Shown here: piece by piece, positions 9,127-17,288 of the stretch
Layout: the number at the start of each line of letters is the position of its first letter
How positions within the stretch are numbered: the first letter of the stretch is position 1
NCBI RefSeq assembly: GCF_004346185.1
Contig: NZ_SMAI01000004.1
Coordinates: 62,001 to 126,000 of the forward strand
Direction of reading: 5' to 3'
DNA length: 64,000 bases
Source: Aquabacter spiritensis
Lineage (GTDB): Bacteria > Pseudomonadota > Alphaproteobacteria > Rhizobiales > Xanthobacteraceae
Notes under the pieces: generated by a model
Told to the model about the DNA's origin: nothing
Seen by the model: only the letters and a program-made list of their open reading frames with translations
Databases searched by the model: none
Made by a program: the position numbers and the translations under genes

Positions 9127-10275
9127 TCAGTTCTGGACCGGGATGTTGCGGGCGTTGGTTTCCTTGCCCGCATCGATCTTCACGACATGGGTCACGAGCA
9201 GCGGATCGCCTTTTTCGTCGAACTTGAAGGCGCCGCGGGTGGAGCCGAATTCGACTTTGGCGAGCGCGTCGCGCACCGCCGCGCGGTCGGCCTTTCCGGC
9301 CTTCTCGATGCCGAGCATGGCGATGGTGATGGCGTCATAGGCTTCCGCCGCATACGCGTCGGGGGTGCGCCCGTAGGCGGCCTTGTACTTGTCGATGAAG
9401 CTCTTGGCGGCGGGGATGTCGGCCACCGTCGCCGGGCTGAAATGGGTGGTGAACATCACGCCGTCGACCGCATTGCCGCCGAGTTCGATGAATTTCGGGG
9501 TCGCGACGCCGTCTGAGGCGAAGCGCGGCAGGGTGAGCCCGATCTGGGCGAACTGCTTGGCGACCAGCGCGCCCTCGGTATAGCGCGACCATTCGATCAT
9601 GGCGTCCGCGCCGCTCGCCTTGATGCGGTTGAGCTGGGCCGTGAAGTCGAGATCGCCGCGCGCATAGCGCTCCTCGGCGACGATCTCGTAGCCGTATTTC
9701 GCGCCGGCCTTCTTGAAGGCCTCGAAGCCGCCGCGACCGAAATCGTCATTCACGTAGAGGAACGCGAACTTCTTGTAGTTGGGGAATTTCTCGTGGATGA
9801 AGTCGACCAGATCCGCGACCAGCTTGGTGTCGGGAACCGGCGAACGGAACACCCATTTGTTGCCCGCGGTGGTGATCTTCTGGGCGGTGCCCGCGACCAC
9901 GATCTGCGGCACTTCCATCTGCCGCGCCACCTGGGAGGCGGCGAGGCTGGCGGGGCTCGAAATCGAGCCGATCATCATCAGCACCTCATCCTTGGAAATG
10001 AGGCGCTTGGCCGAATTCACGGCTTCTTCCGGCTTGCCGGCATCGTCCGCATAGATGATTTCGATCTGCTTGCCGAGAAGGCCGCCGGCGGCGTTCTTCT
10101 CCTTGACCGCGAGATCGACGGCTTCCTTCTCGCTCTGCCCCATGGCGGCGGCATCGCCGGTCATCGGGCCGAACACGCCGATCTTGACCGTGTCGGCCAG
10201 AGCTGCCGTCGCGGCCCCTGACGCCAGGAGCCCCGCGAGAAGAAGCGATCGTAATTTTCTGTTCAATTTCGCCAT
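9127..10275 (-). CDS. Liv-type ABC substrate-binding protein
   Basis: The 382-residue periplasmic binding protein has a signal peptide (MAKLNRKLRSLLLAGLLASG, cleavage near ALAD) and the type I fold pattern DTVKIGVFGPMTGDAAAMGQ. Conserved Liv/Leu-binding segments include SSPASLAASQVA and VYVNDDFG-like FLYVNDDFGRGGFEAF. The ATG at 10275 has GGAG seven bases upstream; a GTG two codons earlier is less likely. It follows livF after 54 bases and precedes the triple-RidA gene by 63 bases. Ligand cannot be told from sequence; the linked oxygenase and RidA genes suggest a nitrogen- or sulfur-containing organic compound rather than a plain amino acid. Confidence 0.93.
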   Translation of the reverse strand: MAKLNRKLRSLLLAGLLASGAATAALADTVKIGVFGPMTGDAAAMGQSEKEAVDLAVKEKNAAGGLLGKQIEIIYADDAGKPEEAVNSAKRLISKDEVLMMIGSISSPASLAASQVARQMEVPQIVVAGTAQKITTAGNKWVFRSPVPDTKLVADLVDFIHEKFPNYKKFAFLYVNDDFGRGGFEAFKKAGAKYGYEIVAEERYARGDLDFTAQLNRIKASGADAMIEWSRYTEGALVAKQFAQIGLTLPRFASDGVATPKFIELGGNAVDGVMFTTHFSPATVADIPAAKSFIDKYKAAYGRTPDAYAAEAYDAITIAMLGIEKAGKADRAAVRDALAKVEFGSTRGAFKFDEKGDPLLVTHVVKIDAGKETNARNIPVQN

Positions 10276-10329
10276 GACCACACTCCGGAAGGTTTGAGTG
10301 GTGAATATCCCCGTTGACGGGTGCTTTTC

Positions 10330-11052
10330 TTATGTGTCTTCGAGCTCTTTCTCGCCGAGATAGCTGGCCCAGACTTTCGGGTGGGTGATCAGCGTCTGGC
10401 TTTCGTCCGTCAAGACGACCTGGCCGGTCTCGAGGACGTAGCCGCGCGCCGACAGGGTCAGGGCGAGTTCGGCATTCTGCTCCACCAGCAGGATCGTCAC
10501 CCCCTCGGCGCGAAAATGCGCGATGGCGCGGATCACCTCTTCGACGATGATCGGGGCGAGGCCCAGCGAGGGTTCGTCCAGCAGAAGCAGCGTCGGCTGC
10601 GCCATCATCGCCCGGCCGAAGGCGAGCATCTGCTGCTCGCCGCCCGACAGCGAGCCGCCCATCTGCTGGCGCCGCTCGCGCAGGCGTGGGAACAGCGCAT
10701 AGACCTCCTCGCGGATCCGCCGCCGGCGCATCGCGGCGCGCGCGGAATAGGCGCCCACTTCCAAATTCTGCTCGACGCTGAGGCGCGGGAAGATGCGCCG
10801 GCCCTCCGGCACGTGGACGATGCCGCGCTCGACGATGGCCTCCGGCTTCAGCCCGTTGAGGGTCTCGCCGAGGAATTCGATGGTCCCGCCAGACGGCGGC
10901 ACGAGGCCCGATATGGCCTTCAGCGTGGTGGATTTTCCCGCGCCGTTGGACCCCACCAGCGCGACGGTCTCCCCGGCCTCGACCGTGAGGTCGATGCCGC
11001 GCAGGGCCGCGACCGGGCCATAGCTGACCGAGAGATTGTTAATGCGCAGCAT
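10330..11052 (-). CDS. livF: Liv-type ABC ATPase, LivF subfamily
   Basis: The 240-residue cytoplasmic ATPase has Walker A GSNGAGKST (about 34-42), signature SLSGGEQQM, Walker B LLLLDEPSLG and the His switch in VEQNAEL (Gln-Asn type usual for LivF). It overlaps the end of livG by 14 bases, showing translational coupling. It would pair with LivG as the heterodimeric motor of the LivHM permease. The symbol names the family, not a proven leucine substrate. Confidence 0.93.
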   Translation of the reverse strand: MLRINNLSVSYGPVAALRGIDLTVEAGETVALVGSNGAGKSTTLKAISGLVPPSGGTIEFLGETLNGLKPEAIVERGIVHVPEGRRIFPRLSVEQNLEVGAYSARAAMRRRRIREEVYALFPRLRERRQQMGGSLSGGEQQMLAFGRAMMAQPTLLLLDEPSLGLAPIIVEEVIRAIAHFRAEGVTILLVEQNAELALTLSARGYVLETGQVVLTDESQTLITHPKVWASYLGEKELEDT

Positions 11053-11854
11053 GCGCGGCCTCCGCCTTGCGCACGGCGGCCGCCGCGGCGACCGCGCCCT
11101 TGCCGAGATAGGCGCCGATCACGGCCCCGTCCGCGCGGATCTCCTTGGGCGTGCCGCGTGCGAGCAGCTTGCCGTAATTGAGGACGGTGATGCGGTCGCA
11201 GGTCGGCATCACGACGTCCATGTGATGCTCGATGAGGATGATGGTGGTGCCGGCCGAGCGGATCCGGAAGATGAAGTCGACGAGATGGCGGCTCTCGCTG
11301 GCATTCAGGCCCGCGGCCGGCTCGTCCAGCAGCAGCAGGCGCGGCTCGGCGACGAAGGCCCGGGCGATCTCCAATAGGCGCTGATGGCCGTAGGGCAGGC
11401 TGCCGGCGGGCTGGTCGGCGAGCGCGGTGAGCCCGACGAACGCCAAGGCGGCGCGCGCTTTCTCCGCGATGTCGGCTTCCTCCCGCTTCTGGAAGCGGGT
11501 GCGCAGCAGAGCGTGGAAGATCTCCGCGCGGGTGGAGGCGTGAAGCCCCACCATCACATTTTCCAGCGCCGTCATCTCGCGAAACAGCTTGAGGTTCTGG
11601 AAGGTGCGGCGGATGCCGGCCGCGGCGCGGCGCTCGGAGGGCAGGCGGGTGATGTCGGCGCCGGCGAACAGGATCGTGCCGGTGGACACCGGCAGATGGC
11701 CCGAAAGAAGGTTCAGCATGGTGGTCTTGCCGGCGCCGTTCGGGCCGATGAGGCCGTGCACCTCGCCCTCCGTCACGTCGAGATCGACGCTGTCGACCGC
11801 CAGGAGGCCGCCGAAGCGGCGGGAGACGCCGCGGGTTTCGAGCAAGGCGGCCAT
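11039..11854 (-). CDS. livG: Liv-type ABC ATPase, LivG subfamily
   Basis: The protein has 271 residues, starting MAALLETRGVSRRFGGLLAV. Walker A is GPNGAGKTT, the signature is AGSLPYGHQ, Walker B is LLLLDEPAAGL and the switch region is IEHHMDV. It carries the extra helical insert of LivG between Walker A and signature (TRAEIFHALLRTRFQKREE). The C terminus has an Ala-rich tail. The start is fixed by a TGATG overlap with the stop of livM. It forms the ABC motor with LivF. Confidence 0.94.
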   Translation of the reverse strand: MAALLETRGVSRRFGGLLAVDSVDLDVTEGEVHGLIGPNGAGKTTMLNLLSGHLPVSTGTILFAGADITRLPSERRAAAGIRRTFQNLKLFREMTALENVMVGLHASTRAEIFHALLRTRFQKREEADIAEKARAALAFVGLTALADQPAGSLPYGHQRLLEIARAFVAEPRLLLLDEPAAGLNASESRHLVDFIFRIRSAGTTIILIEHHMDVVMPTCDRITVLNYGKLLARGTPKEIRADGAVIGAYLGKGAVAAAAAVRKAEAAHAAH

Positions 11855-12837
11855 CAGTTCGCCTCCCGCGGCTTGGAGACCCACGCCCGGGCAGAGGAGA
11901 ACAGGCCGAAGAGCTTGGCCGCAGCCAGAGAGGCGAGACCGACAATGCCGAGATTGCCGGCGGCCATGAGCAGGATGACGGCGAGGCCGAACAGGATCAT
12001 GCGCAGTTCGCCGGAGGAGCGCAGCACTTCCGGCATCAGCACCACGACGAAGGCGCCGACCACCGCGCCGGACAGGCTGCCGAGCCCGCCGATCACCGCC
12101 ATGATCATGATCTCGATGGATTCGTTGAAGGTGAAGTCGCTCGGGCTGAGATAGCGCGAGTGGTAGGCAAACAGCCCCCCGGCGACGCCCGCGGTGAAGG
12201 CCGCGACGAGGAAGCATTTGCTCTTGGACCAAGCGAGCCGGATGCCGCTGGCGCGGGCGGCCTCCTCGTCCTGGCAGATCGCCGAGAGCGCCCGCCCGAA
12301 ACGGGATTTGGAAATCCGGTCCATGGCGACGAAGACGAGGACCAGGATGACGAGGCACACCCAATAGAAGACGTCGTCATCGGCCACCGACACGCCGAAC
12401 AGGGTGGGCTTGGGGATGTCCATGAGGCCGAGGCTGCCGCCCGTGAGCCATTCCTCGTTCAGGATGACGAGGTGGACGATGATGCTGAAGCCGAGGGTGG
12501 CCACCGCGAGGCTGGTGCCCTTCAGCCGGACGATCGGGACGAGCAGCAGGCTCGCGGCGGCGGCGGCGAGGCCGCCCGCCAGCAGCGTGAGGAGGAAGGG
12601 CACGCCGTAATTCGCCGCGAGCGCCCCCGCCACATAGGCGCCGATGCCGTAGAAGGCGCCCTGGCCGAGCGACAGCAGGCCCGCCATGCCGAGAAGAAGC
12701 TGCATGCCGAGGGCGAGGATCGCGGCGATGAGCGCGAGGCTGAAGACGTGCAGCCAATAGGCATTGTGCTCGACCAGCGGCACCGCCACGAGGATCAGGA
12801 GCGCGATGAGGCGGGGCAGAGCGGGGGGCATCTTCAT
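11854..12837 (-). CDS. livM: Liv-type ABC permease, LivM subfamily
   Basis: This 327-residue inner-membrane protein has multiple hydrophobic helices from residue 5 on. It contains the LivM hallmarks GMAGLLSLGQGAFYGIGAYV and, later, AVIGGLGSLSGAVVGA. The start MKMPPALPRLIALLILV at 12837 is preferred because the upstream in-frame residues are Trp/Ser-rich and read like antisense of livH. It starts 10 bases after livH and overlaps livG by one base. Confidence 0.93.
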   Translation of the reverse strand: MKMPPALPRLIALLILVAVPLVEHNAYWLHVFSLALIAAILALGMQLLLGMAGLLSLGQGAFYGIGAYVAGALAANYGVPFLLTLLAGGLAAAAASLLLVPIVRLKGTSLAVATLGFSIIVHLVILNEEWLTGGSLGLMDIPKPTLFGVSVADDDVFYWVCLVILVLVFVAMDRISKSRFGRALSAICQDEEAARASGIRLAWSKSKCFLVAAFTAGVAGGLFAYHSRYLSPSDFTFNESIEIMIMAVIGGLGSLSGAVVGAFVVVLMPEVLRSSGELRMILFGLAVILLMAAGNLGIVGLASLAAAKLFGLFSSARAWVSKPREAN

Positions 12838-12847
12838 CGATCGCGCC

Positions 12848-13732
12848 TCAGACCTGCCGGCCGGCGCGGCCGAACAGGCCCATCGGCGCCACCAGCAGGA
12901 TGAGGATGAGCACGACCATGCCCACGGCATCCTTGTAGGAGGTCGAGATGAACATGGCGGAGAAGGTCTCGATCACGCCGAACAGGAGCCCGCCCACCAT
13001 GGCGCCCGGCACGCTGCCGAGCCCGCCCAGAACCGCCGCGACGAAGGCCTTGATCCCGGTGATGAAGCCCATGTTGAAGGAGGCGAAGAAGAGCGAGCCG
13101 AGCAGCACCCCGGCCGCCCCCGCCATCATGCCGGAGACGGCGAAGGTGTTCACGGTCGCCCGTTCCACGCTGATCCCCATCAGGCGCGCGGCATCCGGAT
13201 CCTGCGCCGCCGCCTGCATGGCGATGCCGGCGCGGCTGTAGCGGAAGAACACCGCGAGCGCGGCCATGATGAGCACGCTGAGCACGACGATGGTCGCGAG
13301 CTGCGGGGAGACGGTGAAGCCGGAAATGACGAGGCCCCGCGTCTCGAAAAGCGCGGGATAAGCGAGCGGTTCCGAGCCCCAGACGAGACGCGCCACGTTC
13401 TGCAGGACGATGGACACGCCGATCGTCGCGATGACCACGTTGATCAGGGGAACGCGCCGGGCGCGCAGCGGGCGATAGACGCCGAGCTCCACCGCGACCG
13501 CCATGAGGCCGCCGCCGAACGTGCCGCCGATCAGCGCCAGGAGCGGCGCGTTTCCGGCCCACACGCCGGACGAGAAGCCGGTCATCGCCCCGACCATCAT
13601 GACTTCGCCCTGGGCGAAATGAAGGATGTCGGTCGCCCGCACGATCATCGAAATGCCAAGTGCAATAAGGCTATAAATACAACCTATTGCGAGGCCGCCG
13701 AGTAGAGTCTGGAGGAATTGATCATAAATCAT
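12848..13732 (-). CDS. livH: Liv-type ABC permease, LivH subfamily
   Basis: The 294-residue membrane protein begins MIYDQFLQTLLGGLAIGCIY. LivH features include ILHFAQGEVMMVGAM near residue 50 and VLGGLGSVPGAMVGG near residue 220. It is the first gene of the minus-strand operon livH-livM-livG-livF-binding protein-triple RidA. A perfect TGCATGCGCATGCA palindrome lies 78 bases upstream of the ATG, so control by the nearby LacI-family regulator is likely (inference). Confidence 0.93.
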   Translation of the reverse strand: MIYDQFLQTLLGGLAIGCIYSLIALGISMIVRATDILHFAQGEVMMVGAMTGFSSGVWAGNAPLLALIGGTFGGGLMAVAVELGVYRPLRARRVPLINVVIATIGVSIVLQNVARLVWGSEPLAYPALFETRGLVISGFTVSPQLATIVVLSVLIMAALAVFFRYSRAGIAMQAAAQDPDAARLMGISVERATVNTFAVSGMMAGAAGVLLGSLFFASFNMGFITGIKAFVAAVLGGLGSVPGAMVGGLLFGVIETFSAMFISTSYKDAVGMVVLILILLVAPMGLFGRAGRQV

Positions 13733-13809
13733 CCGGACCTGAATCTTTCTTTTCGAAAGTGGCGCAGTTGGAAAGCGTAGCCCCCTTTGACCGAGCGGCA
13801 AGATCAAAT

Positions 13810-13823
13810 TGCATGCGCATGCA
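13810..13823. promoter_or_regulatory. Candidate LacI-family operator 1 (livH side)
   Basis: TGCATGCGCATGCA is a perfect 14-bp palindrome with the central CG typical of LacI-family operators. It lies upstream of livH. Two near-identical sites occur at 14012-14025 and 16078-16091, all in promoter regions around a LacI-family gene. Confidence 0.65.
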
Positions 13824-13923
13824 TTCTAAAAAATGAGCACGGCGCCGCGGATTCCGGAGTCTGCCGCGACGCGACGATCCCGCGGATCGCTGCACCGATC
13901 CCGCACGACGCGGCCGCAACGCC

Positions 13924-13979
13924 CCGCCCGCCTTTGGCGCGGGCGGAGCGCATCGCCTGACGGGCCGGCCCGTCAGGCG
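13924..13979. repeat. Hairpin plus perfect 26-bp palindrome
   Basis: In the livH/monooxygenase intergenic region, CCGCCCGC-CTTTGGC-GCGGGCGG (13924-13946) forms a hairpin. It is followed directly by a loopless perfect 26-bp palindrome at 13954-13979 whose arm is CGCCTGACGGGCC. The elements lie between operator sites 1 and 2. They may terminate or insulate the two divergent transcripts, or bind a second regulator; neither role is shown. Confidence 0.55.
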
Positions 13980-14011
13980 TATGGGGCAGGAATGGGTCGG
14001 CGCGATCAGAT

Positions 14012-14025
14012 TGGATGCGTATGCA
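14012..14025. promoter_or_regulatory. Candidate LacI-family operator 2 (monooxygenase side)
   Basis: TGGATGCGTATGCA matches the perfect palindrome of site 1 at 12 of 14 positions, keeping the central CG. It lies 94 bases upstream of the LLM monooxygenase start. Confidence 0.55.
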
Positions 14026-14119
14026 TAGGCGATCTGGCACCGTCATTGCACATCATGTCGAGTATCTACCCGCGCCGCGGCGCGAGTTGCCCAGTTTTAA
14101 GTCATGAGAGACCTGGATC

Positions 14120-15457
14120 ATGAAGAAAATCCACCTGGCCTTCGACATGTCCTGGACCAATGTGGAGACCCAGTGGCGTCAGCCGGGCTCCTGGGTCGGG
14201 CCCGACTACCCGTCCGTGGGCCTGTTCGAGGATATGGCGCGGCTCGCCGAGCGCGGCGGGCTGGACATGATCTTCTTCGGCGACGGCACCGGCATTCCCG
14301 ACACCTGGGAGGGCGGCATCGAGGATGCCGTGCGCTACGGCGTGGCCTGGCCCCGGCTCGATATGAGCCCCTGGATCACCCTGATGTCGCGGGTCACCAG
14401 CCATGTCGGCTTCGGGCTGACCTATGCCTCCACCTTCATGCATCCCTTTTATACCGCGCGCCTGCTCAATTCCCTCGACCACGTCACCAATGGGCGGATG
14501 GCGTTCAACGTGGTCACGTCCCAGCGCCGCTCGGATTATGCCAATTACGGCTATGACGAACTCGTCGACCACAATTCCCGCTACGACCGGCTGGAGGAGT
14601 TCGTCGATGTCTGCCGGGCGCTGTGGGACAGCCTCGATCCCGACGCCTTCGTCTGGGACCGCGCGACCGGCCAGGTGGCTGACCCCGCCAAGGTCCGGCC
14701 GATCAATCATCACGGCCAGTTCTTCAAGGTGAAGGGGCCGCTCAGCGTTCTGCCCTCGCCGCAGCGCCACCCGGTGGTGATCCAGGCGGGCGGCTCGCCG
14801 CGCGGCACCCGCGCCGCCGCCCACGTCGCCGATCACGTGTTCGGCCTGACCAAGTCCGTGCCGCTCATGCAGCAGCAGCGCAGCGACCTCGACGCCGCCT
14901 TGCGCGCCGAGGGCCGCGATCCGGAGGACGTGGGAATCCTTTGGTCGATGCGCGCAATCGTGGCCGACACCGAGGCCGAGGCGCAGGCGCTGCGCGAGCG
15001 GCTGATCGACGGCGTGTCGCGCGAGGCGGTCGGCGTGTGGCTGTCGCACAATACCGGCTTCGACATGTCGACCCTGCCGCAGCGCTTCACGCTGTCCGAG
15101 CTCCAGGCGCGGATCACCGCCGCGAACGCCTCGCCCGTGGGCTTCGTCGCTTTGCTGGCCAAGGAATATGGCCAGGACACCGAAATGAGCCTCGACGACT
15201 TCTTCGAGCACGGCCTGCGCCACGCCACCGGCTACGCGATCACCATGGCGGGAACGGCCAAGCAGGTGGCGGATCGGATGGAGGAAATGTTCGAGGGCAC
15301 GGGCAGCCGCGGCGGCTTCATGATTTCGATCTCGCAGGCGAGCCCGCGCGCCGTACCCTACAACATCGTCACCCAGCTCGTCCCCGAACTGCAGCGCCGC
15401 GGCCGGTACCGCACCGCCTATGAGGGCCGCACGCTGAAGGAGAATCTCGCGAGCTGA
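14120..15457 (+). CDS. LLM-class flavin monooxygenase, NtaA/SnaA/DszA type
   Basis: The 445-residue protein begins MKKIHLAFDMSWTNVETQWR. It shows NtaA/SnaA/SoxA-family hallmarks: GPDYPSVGLFEDMARLAERG, MIFFGDGTG, TYASTFMHPFYTARLLNSLD, GRMAFNVVTSQ and a phosphate-binding PVVIQAGGSPRG. Such enzymes use FMNH2 from a partner reductase to oxidise compounds such as nitrilotriacetate, dibenzothiophene sulfone or alkyl sulfonates. The partner is probably the convergent flavin reductase 24 bases downstream. It is divergent from livH, with a candidate operator 94 bases upstream. The substrate is unknown; family and cofactor are well supported. Confidence 0.93.
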   Translation: MKKIHLAFDMSWTNVETQWRQPGSWVGPDYPSVGLFEDMARLAERGGLDMIFFGDGTGIPDTWEGGIEDAVRYGVAWPRLDMSPWITLMSRVTSHVGFGLTYASTFMHPFYTARLLNSLDHVTNGRMAFNVVTSQRRSDYANYGYDELVDHNSRYDRLEEFVDVCRALWDSLDPDAFVWDRATGQVADPAKVRPINHHGQFFKVKGPLSVLPSPQRHPVVIQAGGSPRGTRAAAHVADHVFGLTKSVPLMQQQRSDLDAALRAEGRDPEDVGILWSMRAIVADTEAEAQALRERLIDGVSREAVGVWLSHNTGFDMSTLPQRFTLSELQARITAANASPVGFVALLAKEYGQDTEMSLDDFFEHGLRHATGYAITMAGTAKQVADRMEEMFEGTGSRGGFMISISQASPRAVPYNIVTQLVPELQRRGRYRTAYEGRTLKENLAS

Positions 15458-15481
15458 CCGCCGCCGCGCGGCTGCCGGAAC

Positions 15482-15973
15482 CTATCCGGCGGCCGGAAGG
15501 GCCTCGAAGCGGCCGTTGAAATAGAGCAGCGGCGGCGTCTTGATGTCCCGCATCGACAGGTGCTGGACCTCGCCGATGAACACCGTGTGGGAATGCACTT
15601 CCATGGCGGCGATCACCGTGCAGTCGAAGCTCGCGAGCGCGCTCGGCAGTGCCGGCGCGCCGGTGGCGAGACGGTCCCAGGCCTGATCCGCGAACCGCGC
15701 CTCGCGCAGATGCGATGCGGAGAAGCGGCGGGCCGTCTCCATGTCTTCGTGGCTCAGCACGTTGACGCAGAAGATGCCGGTGCGGTGGATCACGCCGTGG
15801 CTGTGGGCGCTGCGGTTGACGCAGACCAGAAGCGTGGCATTGGGCTCGGCGGCCACCGAACTGACAGCGGTCGCGACGAAGCCGTGGGGGCGGCCATCCT
15901 CGATCGTGGTGATGATGGTGACGCCCGCCGCCAGTCGGCGCATGCCCTGCTTGTATGCCTCGCTGTCGACCAT
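15482..15973 (-). CDS. Flavin reductase of a two-component monooxygenase
   Basis: The 163-residue protein has the flavin reductase split-barrel pattern: RRLAAGVTIITTIEDG, GFVATAVSSVAAEP, LLVCVNRSAHSH, FCVNVLSHEDMETA and a C-terminal PPLLYFNGRF. This is the NtaB/HpaC/RutF family, which reduces FMN or FAD with NAD(P)H and hands it to an oxygenase. The ATG at 15973 (MVDSEAYKQG) has AAAGG upstream. It faces the LLM monooxygenase tail to tail and is divergent from the LacI-family gene across candidate operator 3, which lies about 105 bases upstream. Confidence 0.92.
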   Translation of the reverse strand: MVDSEAYKQGMRRLAAGVTIITTIEDGRPHGFVATAVSSVAAEPNATLLVCVNRSAHSHGVIHRTGIFCVNVLSHEDMETARRFSASHLREARFADQAWDRLATGAPALPSALASFDCTVIAAMEVHSHTVFIGEVQHLSMRDIKTPPLLYFNGRFEALPAAG

Positions 15974-16077
15974 GGCACGCACCTTTCCGCAGACCGATTC
16001 CGCGCTTTACCGCCGCTTTGGCGCGCAGGACGGTGCAGAACACTAAAGTCACCTTTGAATTTTGCACAAGCTCATTA

Positions 16078-16091
16078 TGCATGCGTATGCA
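16078..16091. promoter_or_regulatory. Candidate LacI-family operator 3 (reductase/regulator)
   Basis: TGCATGCGTATGCA differs from the perfect palindrome of site 1 at one base. It lies between the divergent flavin reductase and LacI-family genes. A CATAAT hexamer (16074-16079, minus strand) overlaps its edge, and TTGCAC on the plus strand lies 18 bases before a TATGCA within it, so a bound protein would block promoters both ways. Confidence 0.65.
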
Positions 16092-16184
16092 AAGCCGGAT
16101 GAAGCTATTTTGTGCACACGGCTTTCCTTCGCCAGCTTTGTATGGCACCAACCCTGGGGGTCATGCACCGATGGGTGGTCCGGC

Positions 16185-17225
16185 ATGAAGGGGACGAAGG
16201 CGGGGCGGCGCGGTCTGGGTCGCGTCACGGCCGAGGAAGTTGCGCGGCGGCTCGGCGTTTCGCAATCCACCATTTCCCGCGCCTTTTCGCCGAGCGCGAG
16301 CATTTCCGACGAGATGCGCACCCGCGTCGCCAATGCGGCGATGGAACTCGGCTACCAGCCCAACATCATCGCCCGCAGCCTCATCACCCGGCGGACCGGG
16401 ATCGTCGCCATCGTCATCGGCAATCTGGTCGACCCGTTCTACACGACCCTTCTGGATATCCTCACCGACCGGCTGCAGGCCGGCGGCAAGCAGACCCTCC
16501 TGTTTTCCTCGTCGCGGGCCGGCGGCCTCGATGCGATCATGCCGACGCTGCTTCAGTATCAGGTGGACGGAATCGTCATCACCTCCGCCGCGGTGACCTC
16601 CGACATGGCGCGGATCTGCGCCAAGCGCGAGACCCCCGTGGTGCTGCTGAACCGCAACGTGCCGGGCCTCGATATCAGCGCCGTGTGCTGCGACAACGTC
16701 CAGGGCGGACGCCAGATGGCCCGGCATCTCGTCGGGCTCGGGCATAAGCGCTTCGCCTTCGTCGTCGGCCAGCCGGACGCCAGCACCAGCCTGGAGCGCC
16801 AGCAGGGCTTCGTCTCGGAACTGGCGCAGGCAGGCATCTCGTCCTGCGTCATCGAGCAGGCGGGGGAATATAGCTACGAGGCCGGATACGAGGCGGCGCT
16901 GCGTCTCGCCGCCGGCGCCAGCCGCCCCGAAGCGGTGTTCTTCGCCAGCGACATCATGGCGATCGGCGGCATGGATGCCTTCCGCAGCCGCGGCCTCTCG
17001 GTCCCCGGCGATATCTCCGTGGTGGGCTTCAACGACGTCCCCCTGGCCGCCTGGCCGACCTATGCCCTGACCACCGTCCGCCACCCCTGGGAGCAGATGG
17101 CGGCGCGGGTGGTGGACCTGCTGGGCGTCGACGCCGCCGCGGCGCCCGTCCGCAAAGCGGTGACGGAACTCATTCCCGGCGATCTGATCCTGCGTGGCTC
17201 CACCGGCCCGCGCCGGGACCAATAA
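16185..17225 (+). CDS. LacI-family transcriptional regulator
   Basis: The 346-residue protein has an N-terminal LacI helix-turn-helix (VTAEEVARRLGVSQSTISRA, then F) and a hinge segment NAAMELGYQPNIIARSL. A periplasmic-binding-like effector domain starts at TGIVAIVIGNLVDPFY and ends with LTTVRHPWEQMAARVV. Start MKGTKAGRRGLGRV at 16185 places the HTH at the normal distance; in-frame codons upstream to 16062 include operator 3 and are not family-like. It probably binds the three TGCATGCGCATGCA-like sites and controls itself, the reductase, the monooxygenase and the liv/RidA operon (inference). Confidence 0.93.
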   Translation: MKGTKAGRRGLGRVTAEEVARRLGVSQSTISRAFSPSASISDEMRTRVANAAMELGYQPNIIARSLITRRTGIVAIVIGNLVDPFYTTLLDILTDRLQAGGKQTLLFSSSRAGGLDAIMPTLLQYQVDGIVITSAAVTSDMARICAKRETPVVLLNRNVPGLDISAVCCDNVQGGRQMARHLVGLGHKRFAFVVGQPDASTSLERQQGFVSELAQAGISSCVIEQAGEYSYEAGYEAALRLAAGASRPEAVFFASDIMAIGGMDAFRSRGLSVPGDISVVGFNDVPLAAWPTYALTTVRHPWEQMAARVVDLLGVDAAAAPVRKAVTELIPGDLILRGSTGPRRDQ

Positions 17226-17237
17226 AGCGCGCTCAGA

Positions 17238-17288
17238 CCTGAGGGCCTCGCACTGAGACCGGTGGATGCGAGAGGCGCGGCCCTCAGG
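17238..17288. terminator. Long stem between convergent genes
   Basis: CCTGAGGGCC (17238-17247) pairs with GGCCCTCAGG (17279-17288), and inner CTCGCA/TGCGAG can extend the structure. It lies between the LacI-family stop and the RES-toxin stop, overlapping the latter. A bidirectional terminator is likely by position. Confidence 0.45.

Noticed and set aside
16062-16184. Longer start for the LacI-family regulator
   Set aside because: The added residues are not family-like and the codons would cover the candidate operator. The Met at 16185 puts the helix-turn-helix at its normal place.
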